Source of the DNA: Bathymodiolus brooksi
Lineage: Eukaryota > Mollusca > Bivalvia > Mytilida > Modiolidae
Assembly (NCBI GenBank): GCA_963680875.1
Contig: OY804580.1
Location: forward strand, 110,301,534-110,365,533
Direction of reading: 5' to 3'
DNA length: 64,000 nt
Position 1 is the first letter of the stretch; each line of letters opens with the position of its first letter. Both the position numbers and the translations under genes were made by a program. The notes below the pieces were generated by a model. It had not been told where the DNA came from. It did not search any database and worked only from the letters and a program-made list of their open reading frames with translations. Below, piece after piece: positions 48,497 through 60,300 of this stretch.

Positions 48497-48589
48497 TAAA
48501 ACATCGAATATTGGCAACTTTTAATATAAAAAAATGATTCAATTCTGACAGCCTGTATGCCTTTAAGGAAAGAACAATGGGTTTAGATT

Positions 48590-48870
48590 TATGTTGTTTA
48601 ACGCCACTTTCAACAATATTTCCGTTATATCGTGGCGGTCAGTTCTATTGATGGAGGAAACCGGAGTACCCAGAGAAAACCACCGACTTAGCGCAAGTCA
48701 CTGACAAACTTTATCACCTATAAATGTTGTATCGAGTACACTTCGTCATGAACGTGATTAGAACTCGCAACTTTAGTGGTGATAGGCACTGATTGCACAG
48801 GTAGTTGTAAATCCTAATACCATACGATCACGACCACGGCGGTCCTCTAAGGAGAGAACAATAACAATTG
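48590..48870. repeat. SINE-like dispersed repeat
   Basis: Contains tgttgtttaacgccactttc, gtggcggtcagttctattga, tggaggaaaccggagtaccc, agagaaaaccaccgacttag and attagaactcgcaac. I recognise this as a diverged copy of a repeat widespread in molluscs and other invertebrates (the GGAGGAAACCGGAGTACCC block). The class is uncertain, and poly-A and target duplication are not visible. Confidence 0.5.
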
Positions 48871-49329
48871 TGCAGTGATGTTCTCTTTCATTTTGCATTC
48901 TACCATAATTCAGGCAAAATAATCCTCCCATTGAGAATGTCCTAGTAACAGGTAAAGAATACCACATTTAACACCAAAGGATGTAAATGACAGAAAAATA
49001 AAAGAAAATCCAGTGAGTATGAGACAGTCGCTGCAGATACCTGGTATTCTTAACACTCACAAAAACAACAATCAAAGCCACAAACCAATAGATTGTCATA
49101 CTAAGCAACATGATACTGTTTGATGTTGTAGAATACTGAAGAACTGTTAAGACAGAAAATAATCCGTGTCCTTTATGTACATATATAATTGTGATTAAGC
49201 ATAACAACTGTTGTCTCATTGGTCAAACTTACTAGTGAGTTATTCAATGTTCTACATTTGTATGTAAATTGTATTGTGGAGTCAAAAACTATTTCAGACA
49301 ATATTCTATTTCTATTTCTCCCAAATTTC

Positions 49330-49383
49330 TGTCCTTCATTAATTTACGAATTCTGATTACCCCTTTGGTATCTTCAAAGTCTT
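49330..49383 (+). repeat. Family 1 end motif, solitary copy
   Basis: gtccttcattaatttacgaa, ttctgattacccctttggta, tcttcaaag closely matches the end of the 63-bp array and the complement of 37,341-37,395. No tandem array adjoins it. Confidence 0.65.
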
Positions 49384-49423
49384 TTTTCATTATTGGTTAA
49401 ATGTATCTGTCAAGTAGTTTTCA

Positions 49424-49704
49424 TTAAGGTGGTACCATACACTACAGGGAGATAACTCTTTAAAATCAGTTGAACATTTTGATCATATGATGTTTGTATG
49501 CAGATTTCAAGCATCTCGGTGATCAAAACCACAGAGAGAAAAGCTGCTATGTGGCTAGTGAATGTATAGCTCTGAGTCTGTTGGTTGGAATTTGCTAAAA
49601 TTTTGATATTTATTAAAGTGGATATATTCAAACACACTGCCAAAACAATAAGAAGATTAAACCAGCAGATCAAATTTTACCTGAAGTGTATGGTACCACC
49701 TTAA
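49424..49704. mobile_element. TTAA-flanked MITE with ggtggtaccatacact ends
   Basis: 273-bp element at 49,428-49,700, with ends GGTGGTACCATACACT(A/T)CAGG in inverted orientation and TTAA directly outside both. It has no coding capacity; the open frame through it is incidental. The TTAA duplication fits a piggyBac or Kolobok-type MITE. Confidence 0.85.
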
Positions 49705-50370
49705 GTATTAGTTTCGCTTATACTAAGTTTGTTCTTTGTCAAAACTATCTAACTGACAAAAAATCAAAATCCACTTGAAAATGAAAATTTATGATAGCTT
49801 GTAATTGCATCAGAATTTCGTTTCAATTAGATACACAAAAATATATACAAGTAACTAAAAATATTGAATGGTTGGTGACCAGCTATAAGTATCATTTTGA
49901 AATATTTGGATCCTTTATTGAAAATACATAGATCTGCCTCAATAGGCTAAGTGTATCTAACCTGAGCTATGCAGCGTTTAGATGTTGCCAACTTCCAATG
50001 ACACGGCAGCATGGTGCTGTCCCAAGCTAAAAACACTATTGTGATTTAATTTGTTGAATGAAGTAAATGTTTTGATGTTAAATAAAATGAGGATAAAAAG
50101 CTTGGTTGTTTGTTTCAAGTGTTTTTAGTTTTTTGTCTTCACAGTTTGATGAAGAGTATATATAAATACTTTGATTACCTTGTTGTCCAACATAATTTGT
50201 GTAGTAAACACGACTGTGTGAGACGGTCATATTTGCCCAATACATTTTTATGTATATTAGTCTTAGATATTTATAGCCAGAGGAATTTAATTTTCACTGA
50301 ATTTTTAAAAATTGTCCTTTTAACGTTTTAAATCACTTAACAACCTTATAATTAATTTCTCTGATCAATA
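49705..50370. other. Unique AT-rich sequence
   Basis: No repeat, RNA gene or convincing exon recognised. A 73-codon frame at 50,110-50,331 has no identifiable motif. Confidence 0.4.
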
Positions 50371-50416
50371 TTTGATTTATAACTTCTGATTACCGCTTAG
50401 TATCTTCAAACTTTTT
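50371..50416 (+). repeat. Family 1 end motif, diverged solitary copy
   Basis: tttgatttataacttctgat, taccgcttagtatcttcaaa, ctttttgac matches the family-1 end with a few substitutions. It lies about 310 bp before the 70-bp satellite. Confidence 0.6.
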
Positions 50417-50724
50417 GACACACAATTAATTTGGATCAGATCAAATTAGACAATAAAATTGGTATTTGTTGCTTCTCCAATAAACATGCAGCATTAATTA
50501 TAAGGAGCAAGAGTAAAGACATGTTGACTTGAAAAGAGCCAGGATAAGATGTCTGAATGGAGTGACATGTCTACCTGAGGACTTGTTTCAGTCAACTAGC
50601 ACTATAAAAATCCAACTAACCATGTTTGTCTTGTACAAAGAAGAAATTATCATCATCTCGTCAAAGTAATTTGTAATCTATACAATAACAAATGTATAAA
50701 TTCTTCAAAAAACAAAAATACCTT
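50417..50724. other. Unique sequence before the 70-bp satellite
   Basis: AT-rich, nothing recognised. Confidence 0.35.
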
Positions 50725-51095
50725 CTTATGAAACGAAAGCTTAAACAGTGATGGTCAACAATTCTACCAATATCAACAAATCTAACAACCACCTCTCACC
50801 TAAAGAAAGTTTAAACAGTAGGTCAACAATTCTACCAATATCAACAAAACAAACAATCACCTCTCACTTAAAGAAAGTTTAAACAGTGAGTCAACAATTC
50901 TACCAATATCAACAAAACCAACAACCACCTCTCACCTAAAGAAAGCTTAACCAGTGATAGTCAACAATTCCACTAATATCAACAAATCCAACAACCACCT
51001 CTCACCTAAAGAAAGTTTAAACAGTGATAGTCAACAATTCCACTAATATCAACAAAACAAACAATCACCTCTCACCTAAAGAAAGCTTAAACAGT
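50725..51095 (+). repeat. 70-bp satellite, left part (interrupted)
   Basis: Five diverged copies of the 70-bp unit (taaacagtgatggtcaacaa, ttctaccaatatcaacaaaa, ccaacaaccacctctcacct, aaagaaagtt). Several carry short deletions (cagtaggtcaac, cagtgagtcaac) not common in the main array, as expected at an array edge. The array is cut at 51,095 by a transposon and resumes at 54,301. Confidence 0.93.
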
Positions 51096-52183
51096 CACTG
51101 GTATTAAACTGATGTTCGTAACTTTAGTTACCTACATCCCAACATGGCGGACACGGAAAATGGTAAATTAGAATATCCTTGTTTTCTCTTTGTTTTTAGT
51201 TTATTTTCAAATATTGTCATTTCAAATGTATAGATATTTTAACAATTAACCGTAGTGATATGCTTAAATCAATAGTAAATTCTCCTATGTGGCACAAGAC
51301 CTACTTTAAGAAATACAAATGATGTAAGTAACTGTAGAATTATTTTTGAACGATGTTCGTAACTTTCAAATATGATGTTGGTAACTTTAAAGTTTGGTGT
51401 TTCTAAAGTCATGTTTAAAACATTTAAAGAACAACGCTTTTGTAATAAATAAAATTTGAAAACAAAGAAAAACATCCCTGAAGTGATAGAGAGGGTAATA
51501 CAGGTGGGAGAGATTATATAATGCACGAGAGAAAAAAACACAGAGCGGAGGATGATAGAGTTATGAATGAGTGAGATGAACGAAAGATGAGGGTAGCGGG
51601 AGAAGAACACCTTGTCCAACGCTCGTTTCCAATTAGCAATAATAAACACGTGGCTTTGCGTTTCCTGTAATCTTTTGTAATCTTACCGCGATGGATAACG
51701 AGAATGACCAGATAATTAATAGTGCCGAGGCCGATGCGGCAGTCGATTCAACATATGTTTAAGTATTATATTGATATTTCTATTTGGTCTTGGACTGCGT
51801 GCTCTAGAAGGGTCTTTCATAAACTACGACCTTGCAATAGGGCATTTTGACTTCCGACCTTTGGATGTTTAGGACCTCCCATGGATGGTGACCTCGGACA
51901 TCATCATTAAATTCGATTAGGGCCATTCTGGGTCTCATATATAAATTCTAACAAAGTATATTTGTATGTAAATTAACAGTTCTATGTGTAAATATGCCGT
52001 GAATTATTACCAAATTAATTGTCCTTTGTGTTTTTTGCTTATTTTAATAAAAATGGACACACCAGATCAAGTATTTTAAGAATGACACATCTAATTATTT
52101 CCCTTTAATGCTGAAATGAAACCAGATTAATTTATTATTAATTTGTTAGACTATTGTACTAAATACAGATAAATAAAGATTTA

Positions 52184-53473
52184 CAGGGGCGTAGCTGAGG
52201 CTTAATAGTGTGCACGCCATAATCCTTGAGAGGGGAAGGGGTCTGGGATATTTTTTTTTACGAGATGCAAGACGGTGCGGTCTGGGGCCATTTCAGGGTT
52301 TCATATAACATAGAATCAAGCACAATTTTAATGACTTTGATAGACAAGAATTTCTTAAAATTGTCCAAAATCTGCCCTTCGTGTCTTAGCAGATACGAAC
52401 ACCTCCATTGCTTTGTACAAGTCCACTTCAAAATCTCGGTTAATATGCATCAATCCAAGGGAAGATAGCCTGTCATTCTTCATGGTCGACCTAACATAAG
52501 TTTTCAAACGTCTCAGTACACTAAATGACATTTCAGCAGTAGCGCTTGCTACTGGCATAGTTAACAAAACACATAGTTTTATTAATATTGTATCTATAGA
52601 AGGATAGAGAACAGGATTTACAGAATCAAGTGTGGTACAAAGTGTTGTTGGCAAATCATTACGTTTACTAATGACCCAGTGGGTTCGACATCTGGCTACT
52701 TTTCTCATGAAATCCTCTAATGACAAATAAATGTCAGCCTGATATGCCTCGTATATTGTAGCAACATGATCATCAGTTAATTTATCTACAGCACAGGACA
52801 GTAGATGCTGTACATGGAAGCGGTTTTCCGATTTAAGGAGACGTGATTCAAGTTCATAATCAAATTGTCCAAAAATTGATAGCACAAAGAAATTCGCCAA
52901 TACTGTTTTGGCGTTTCCGCGGGGTGATTGGCTCTGGTAGTCTGTCTACCACATCGCCTGGGCATACTATCAGATATATCAAAAGATTTGGCTGAGTTAA
53001 GTGCAGACTGATACAACTCATCCTAAACCGAATCGTCCTGTCGTTCAGCTCTTAGCATTTCAATCATGGTCTTGGATTCTTTGATTGCTTCAAGAAGGTC
53101 GCATTCGTTATCTTGACAGATAAACAGTGCTATGTAAAATATGTTACCTACTACCAAAGCTATGATAAACTGAAGCCGCGTGATGGATGCAAGAAACTTT
53201 GTCATCGCATTGGTTTTGTAAGCGTTCTAACGCATGGACCACAACTGGATATTGACGTCTTAAAGGCATACAATGCGTCCGCTCGACTTGTCCATCATAT
53301 AATTACCATACAACAGTTATTAGTACGTCTTATTAGTGATATATTAATTATACTGATTTAATTAGACTGCTAAAAGTAACAATACATTTTTATTAAAAAA
53401 AATTATTTATCTTTTTTTTAACCTGCCGATGTTGACGCCATGGCGTGACAGTGTATATGCAGCTACGCCTCTG
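52184..53473 (-). mobile_element. Degenerate hAT element nested in the 3.2-kb transposon
   Basis: Ends CAGGGGCGTAGCT at 52,184-52,196 and AGCTACGCCTCTG at 53,461-53,473 (one mismatch) are typical hAT tips. The 1,290-bp interior encodes the C-terminal part of a hAT transposase on the minus strand. No clean 8-bp duplication is seen (aagattta against atttataa). It is far shorter than an autonomous hAT element, so internally deleted. Confidence 0.82.
52355..53205 (-). pseudogene. hAT transposase, C-terminal remnant
   Basis: Read on the minus strand from 53,205: one frame to an in-frame stop near 53,024, continuing in the same frame (53,016-52,786) with PRRCGRQTTRANHPAETP, a motif of the transposases related to zinc finger MYM-type protein 1. 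It then shifts frame near 52,850 into 52,900-52,355. That last part holds the hAT dimerisation domain (PVASATAEMSFSVLRRLKTY; LSSLGLMHINRD). The N-terminal DNA-binding finger and most of the catalytic RNase-H-like core are missing. With a stop and a frameshift, it cannot make active transposase. Confidence 0.85.
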
Positions 53474-53579
53474 ATTTATAATACTTTTAACGAATTATAA
53501 TTTGTAAGTATTAAAATTGGATTAATCTATGGTAAAGCTGTTTTCGAAAACTTCATTTTTTTTTATATCATACCATTTC

Positions 53580-53805
53580 ATGGGCGGATCCAGGATTTCA
53601 AGTTAGGGGGGCGCACTTAAAAAAATTGCGCCGAGCAGAGGGAGGCGCGAAAATTTTTGGGGTATTTCGTGTGAAAAATCACGATTTTACGCCAAAAAAA
53701 CATATTTTTCCAATTTTAGGGGGGGGGGGGGGGCGCGCGAAATTTTTGGGGTATTTCATGTGAAAAATCACGATTTTACGCCAAAAAAATCATATTTTTA
53801 CCAAA
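53580..53805 (+). mobile_element. gggcggatcc MITE, second copy, with internal duplication
   Basis: tgggcggatccaggatttca, agttaggggggcgcacttaa and attgcgccgagcagaggg match the opposite strand of 34,381-34,480. An internal ~105-bp unit (cgcgaaaatttttggggtat...cacgattttacgcc) occurs twice, separated by a run of 14 G. The far inverted end is not found, so the copy is truncated or diverged. Confidence 0.65.
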
Positions 53806-54221
53806 AAAAGGTAAAATATTGTACATGTATGCGACCCTGAATTGTTTTTTCTACTTAATACTCGTTCTATATGTTTTCGTTTCGTTGTTTGTTGTTCTTT
53901 TTACTTTTAAGTTGTTTGCATGCTTAATTTTGCTTTTAAATTGAAACCAAGAGTTTCTTAACGAGCAATTAAACACCTTCTTATTATTTAACAGTTATAG
54001 AAATCTGCAGTTACGGACATCACTTTAAATATCTTTCTAACGTTACGAACATCACTTCAAAGAGTTACGTACATCCTTCAATTTTTTTCAAGTTAATATT
54101 TCAATTTTCTCGTAAGAGCTTCGTCATTTTTATGTATGCATTCGAATATCTAATATTCCCACCTGTAATCATACCGTGTGGACTTACTAATAAACACTAC
54201 TGATAAAGAGAAAACAGGGAA
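53806..54221. other. Interior of the 3.2-kb transposon
   Basis: AT-rich. It holds the right-hand subterminal repeats (gttacggacatcacttt, gttacgaacatcacttc, gttacgtacatcc). No coding signal. Confidence 0.45.
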
Positions 54222-54300
54222 ATTCTAATTTACCATTTTCCGTGTCCGCCATGTTGGGATGTAGGTAACTAAAGTTACGAACATCAGTTTAATACCAGTG

Positions 54301-57300
54301 AACAGTGATGGTCAACAAAACAAACAACCACCTCTCACCTAAAGAAAGTTTAAACAGTGATGGTCAACAATTCTACTAATATCAACAAATCCAACAACCA
54401 CCTCTCACCTAAAGAGAGTTTAATCAGTGATGGTCAACAATTCTACCAATATCAACAAAACCAACAACCACCTCTCACCTAAAGAAAGATTAAACAGTGA
54501 TGGTCAACAATTCTACCAATATCAACAAAACAAACAACCACCTCTCACCTAAAGAAAGTTTAAACAGTGATGGTCAACAATTCTACCAATATCAACAAAA
54601 CCAACAACCACCTCTCATCTAAAGAAAGTTTAAACAGTGATGGTCAACAATTCTACCAATTTCAACAAAACCAACAACCACCTCTCATCTAAAGAAAGTT
54701 TAAACAGTGATGGTCAACAATTCTACTAATATCAACAAATCCAACAACCACCTCTCACCTAAAGAGAGTTTAATCAGTGATGGTCAACAATTCTACCAAT
54801 ATCAACAAAACCAACAACCACCTCTCACCTAAAGAAAGATTAAACAGTGATGGTCAACAATTCTACCAATATCAACAAAACAAACAACCACCTCTCACCT
54901 AAAGAAAGTTTAAACAGTGATGGTCAACAATTCTACCAATATCAACAAAACCAACAACCACCTCTCATCTAAAGAAAGTTTAAACAGTGATGGTCAACAA
55001 TTCTACCAATTTCAACAAAACCAACAACCACCTCTCTCCTAAAGAAAGTTTAAACAGTGATGGTCAACAATTCCACCAATATCAACAAAACCAACAATCA
55101 CCTCTCACCTAAAGAAAGCTTAAACAGTGATGGTCAACAAATCCACCAATATCAACAAAATTAACAACCACCTCTCACCTAAAGAAAGTTTAAACAGTGA
55201 TGGTCAACAATTCTACCAATATCAACAAAACCAACAACCACCTCTCACCTAAAGAAATTTTAAACAGTGATGGTCAACAATTCTACCAATATCAACAAAT
55301 CCAATAACCACCTCTCACCTAAAGAAAGTTTAAACAGTGATGGTCAACAATTCCACCAATATCAACAAAACCAACAACCACCTCTCACCTAAAGAAAGTT
55401 TAAACAGCGATGGTCAACAATTCCACCAATATCAACAAAACCAACAACCACCTCTCACCTAAAGAAAGTTTAAACAGTGATGGTAAACAAGTCCACTAAT
55501 ATCAACAAAACAAACAACCACCTCTCACCTAAAGAAAGTTTAAACAGTGATGGTCAACTATTCCACTAATATCAACAAAACAAACAATCACCTCTCATCT
55601 AAAGAAAGTTTAAACAGCGATGGTCAACAATTCTACCAATATCAACAAATCCAACAACCACCTCTCGCCTAAAGAAAGTTTAAACAATGATGGTCAACAA
55701 TTCTACCAATATCAACAAATCCAACAACCACCTCTCACCTAAAGAAAGTTTAAACAATGATGGTCAACAATTCTACCAATATCAACAAATCCAACAACCA
55801 TATCTCACATAAAGAAAGCTTAAACAGTGATGGTCAACAATTCTACCAATATCAACAAAACTAACAACCACCTCTCACTTAAAGAAAGCTTAAACAGTGA
55901 TGGTCAACTATTCCACTAATATCAACAAATCCAACAACCACCTCTCACCTAAAGAAAGTTTAAACAGTGATGGTCAACAATTCCACCAATATCAACAAAA
56001 CCAACAACCACCTCTCACCTAAAGAAAGCTTAAACAGTGATGGTCAACAATTCCACTAATATCAACAAAACTAACAACCACCTCTCATCTAAAGAAAGTT
56101 TAAACAGTGATGGTCAACAATTCTACCAATATCAACAAATCCAACAACCACCTCTCACCTAAAGAAAGCTTAAACAGTGATGGTCAACAATTCCACTAAT
56201 ATCAACAAACCTAACAACCACCTCTCACCTAAAGAAAGTTTAAACAGTGATGGTCAACTATTCTACCAATATCAACAAAACAAACAATCACCTCTCACCT
56301 AAATAAAGTTTAAACAGTAATGGTCAACAATTCCACCAATATCAACAAAGCGAACAATCACCTCTCACCTAAAGAAAGTTTAATCAGTGATGGTCAACAA
56401 TTCTACCAATATCAACAAATCCAACAACCACCTCTCACCTAAAGAAAGTTTAAACAGTGATGGTCAACAATTCTACCAATATCAACAAAACCAACAATCA
56501 CCTCTCACCTAAAGAAAGCTTAAACAGTGATCATCATCAATTCTACCAATATCAACAAATCCAACAACCACCTCTCACCTAAAGCAATTTTAAACAGTGA
56601 TGGTCAACTATTCAACTAATATCAACAAAACCAACAATCACCTCTCATCTAAAGAAAGTTTAAACAGTGATGGTCAACAATTCTACCAATATCAACAAAT
56701 CCAACAACCACCTCTCACCTAAAGAAAGTTTAAACAGTGATGGTCAACAATTCTACCAATATCAACAAATCCAACAACCACCTCTCACCTAAAGAAATTT
56801 TAAACAGTGATGGTCAACTATTCCACTAATATCAACAAAACTAACAACCACCTCTCATCTAAAGAAAGTTTAAACAGTGATGGTCAACAATTCTACCAAT
56901 ATCAACAAATCCAACAACCACCTCTCACCTAAAGAAAGTTTAAACGGTGATGGTCAACAATTCTACCAATATCAACAAATCCAATAATCACCTCTCACCT
57001 AAAGAAAGTTTAAACAGTGATGGTCAACTATTTAACTAATATCAACAAAACCAACAATCACCCCTCATCTAAAGAAAGTTTAAACAGTGATGGTCAACTA
57101 TTCCACTAATATCAACAAAACCAACAACCACCTCTCACCTAAAGAAAGTTTAAACAATGATGGTCAGCAATTCTATCAATATCAACAAAACCAACAATCA
57201 CCTCTCACCTAAAGAAAGTTTAAACATTGATGGTCAACATTTCCACTAATATCAACAAAACTAACAATCACCTCTCATCTAAAGAAAGTTTAAACAGTGA

Positions 57301-60300
57301 TGGTCAACAATTCTACCAATATCAACAAAACAAACAACCACCTCTCATCTAAAGAAAGTTTAAACAATGATGGTCAACAATTCTACCAATATCAACAAAA
57401 CCAACAATCACCTCTCACTTAAAGAAAGTTTAAATAGTGATGGTCAACAATTCTACCAATATCAACAAAACCAACAACCACCTCTCATCTAAAGAAAGTT
57501 TAAACAGTGATGGTCAACAATTCTACCAATATCAACAAAACCAACAATCACCTCTCACCTAAAGAAAGTTTAAACAATGATGGTCAACAATTCTACCAAT
57601 ATCAACAAAACCAACAATCACCTCTCACCTAAAGAAAGCTTAAACAGTGATGGTCAACAATTCTACCAATATCAACAAAACCAACAATCACCTATCACCT
57701 AAAGAAAGTGTAAACAGTGATGGTCAACAATTCCACCAATATCAAAAAAACAAACAACCACCTCTCACCTAAAGAAAGTTTAAACAGTGATGGTCAACAA
57801 TTCCACCAATATCAACAAAACCAACAATCACCTCTCACCTAAAGAAAGTTTAAACAGTGATGGTCAACAATTCTACCAATATCAACAAAACCAACAATCA
57901 CCTATCACCTAAAGAAAGTTTAAACAGTGATGGTCAACAATTCTACCAATATCAACAAAACTAACAATCACCTATCACCTAAAGAAAGTTTAAACAGTGA
58001 TGGTCAACAATTCTACCAATATCAACAAAACCAACAATCACCTATCACCTAAAGAAAGTTTAAACAGTGATGGTCAACAATTCTACCAATATCAACAAAA
58101 CCAACAATCACCTATCACCTAAAGAAAGTTTAAACAGTGATGGTCAACAATTCCACCAATATCAACAAAACAAACAACCACCTCTCACCTAAAGAAAGTT
58201 TAAACAGTGATGGTCAACAATTCCACCAATATCAACAAAACCAACAATCACCTATCACCTAAAGAAAGTTTAAACAGTGATGGTCAACAATTCTACCAAT
58301 ATCAACACATCCAACAACCACCTCTCACCTAAAGAAAGTTTAAACAGTGATTGTCAACAATTCCACTAATATCAACAAAACCAACAACCACCTCTCACCT
58401 AAAGAAAGCTTAAACAGTGATAGTCAACAATTCTACCAATATCAACAAAACCAACAATCACCTATCATCTAAAGAAAGATTAAACAGTGATGGTCAACAA
58501 TTCCACCAATATCAACAAAACCAACAATCACCTCTCATCAAAAGAAAGTTTAAACAGTGATGGTCAACAATTCTACCAATATCAACAAAACCAACAATCA
58601 CCTATCACCTAAAGAAAGTGTAAACAGTGATGGTCAACAATTCCACCAATATCAACAAAACTAACAACCACCTCTCACCTAAAGAAAGTTTAAACAGTGA
58701 TGGTCAACAATTCCACCAATATCAACAAAACCAACAATCACCTCTCATCAAAAGAAAGTTTAAACAGTGATGGTCAACAATTCTACCAATATCAACAAAA
58801 CCAACAATCACCTATCACCTAAAGAAAGTGTAAACAGTGATGGTCAACAATTCCACTAATATCAACAAAACTAACAATCACCTCTCACCTAAAGAAAGTT
58901 TAAACAGTGATGGTCAACAAATCCACCAATATAAACAAAACCAACAATCACCTATCACCTAAAGAAAGTTTAAACAGTGATGGTCAACAATTCTACCAAT
59001 ATCAACAAAACCAAGAATCACCTCTCACCTAAAGAAAGTTTAAACAGTGATGGTCAACAATTCTACCAATATCAACAAAACCAACAACCACCTCTCACCT
59101 AAAGAAAGTTTAAACAGTGATGGTCAACAATTCCACCAATATCAACAAAACTAACAACCACCTCTCACCTAAAGAAAGTTTAAACAGTGATGGTCAACAA
59201 TTCCACCAATATCAACAAAACAAACAACCACCTCTCATCTAAAGAAAGTTTAAACAGTGATGGGCAACAATTCTACCAATATCAACAAAACCAACAATCA
59301 CCTATCACCTAAAGAAAGTTTAAACAGTGATGGTCAACAATTCTACCAATATCAACAAAACTAACAACCACCTCTCACCTAAAGAAAGTTTAAACAGTGA
59401 TGGTCAACAATTCCACCAATATCAACAAAACAAACAACCACCTCTCATCTAAAGAAAGTTTAAACAGTGATGGTCAACAATTCTACCAATATCAACAAAT
59501 CCAACAACCACCTCTCACCTAAAGAAAGTTTAAACAGTGATGGTCAACAATTCTACCAATATCAACAAATCCAACAACCACCTCTCACCTAAAGAAAGTT
59601 TAAACAGTGATGGTCAACAATTCCACCAATATCAACAAAACAAACAACCACCACTCATCTAAAGAAAGTTTAAACAGTGATGGTCAACAATTCTACCAAT
59701 ATCAACAAAACCAACAATCACCTATCACCTAAAGAAAGTTTAAACAGTGATGGTCAACAATTCTACCAATATCAACAAAACAAACAACCACCTCTCACCT
59801 AAAGAAAGTTTAAACAGTGATGGTCAACAATTCCACCAATATCAACAAAACAAACAACCACCTCTCATCTAAAAAAAGTTTAAACAGTGATGGTCAACAA
59901 TTCTACCAATATCAACAAAACCAACAATCACCTATCACCTAAAGAAAGTGTAAACAGTGATGGTCAACAATTCCACCAATATCAACAAAACTAACAACCA
60001 CCTCTCACCTAAAGAAAGTTTAAACAGTGATGGTCAACAATTCCACCAATATCAACAAAACCAACAATCACCTCTCATCAAAAGAAAGTTTAAACAGTGA
60101 TGGTCAACAATTCTACCAATATCAACAAAACCAACAATCACCTATCACCTAAAGAAAGTGTAAACAGTGATGGTCAACAATTCCACTAATATCAACAAAA
60201 CTAACAATCACCTCTCACCTAAAGAAAGTTTAAACAGTGATGGTCAACAAATCCACCAATATAAACAAAACCAACAATCACCTATCACCTAAAGAAAGTT

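Larger units (their letters stand above)
46342..48566. mobile_element. TTAA-flanked DNA transposon with inverted ends
   Basis: The element spans 46,346-48,562 (2,217 bp), with TTAA at 46,342-46,345 and 48,563-48,566. The ends start AGGCATACAGGCT, and the inverted similarity (with small gaps) extends about 70 bp, to 46,414 and 48,497. A TTAA duplication is typical of piggyBac and Kolobok superfamilies. I recognise no transposase. An open frame at 48,109-48,351 (minus) with NSFGKAFAHVQN is unidentified and could be a remnant. The interior is mostly a 155-bp repeat. Confidence 0.75.
51090..54306. mobile_element. 3.2-kb transposon with ~100-bp inverted ends inserted in the satellite
   Basis: The element spans 51,096-54,300 (3,205 bp). 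The first 79 bp (CACTGGTATTAAACTGATGT...) are perfectly complementary to the last 79 (54,222-54,300), and similarity continues for about 20 bp more. AACAGT is duplicated at 51,090-51,095 and 54,301-54,306; the satellite monomer has it once at that place, so the 6-bp duplication is clear. Subterminal copies of gatgttcgtaacttt-like sequence occur at 51,113, 51,351 and 51,371, with complements at 54,014, 54,040 and 54,061, perhaps transposase binding sites. Its own transposase is not recognised. The superfamily is left open. The ends contain an ATG in good context (caacatggcggac) reading inward from both sides. Confidence 0.85.

Noticed and set aside
48730..48800. tRNA gene or intact tRNA-derived promoter in the SINE-like repeat
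   Set aside because: A box-B-like stretch (attagaactcgcaac) is suggestive, but no cloverleaf or box A could be drawn with confidence.
53113..53361. 82-codon plus-strand frame near the hAT remnant
   Set aside because: It is antisense to the transposase remnant and shows no motif of its own.
52176..53481. 8-bp target duplication for the nested hAT element
   Set aside because: The flanks aagattta and atttataa share only attta in shifted register, so a duplication cannot be claimed.
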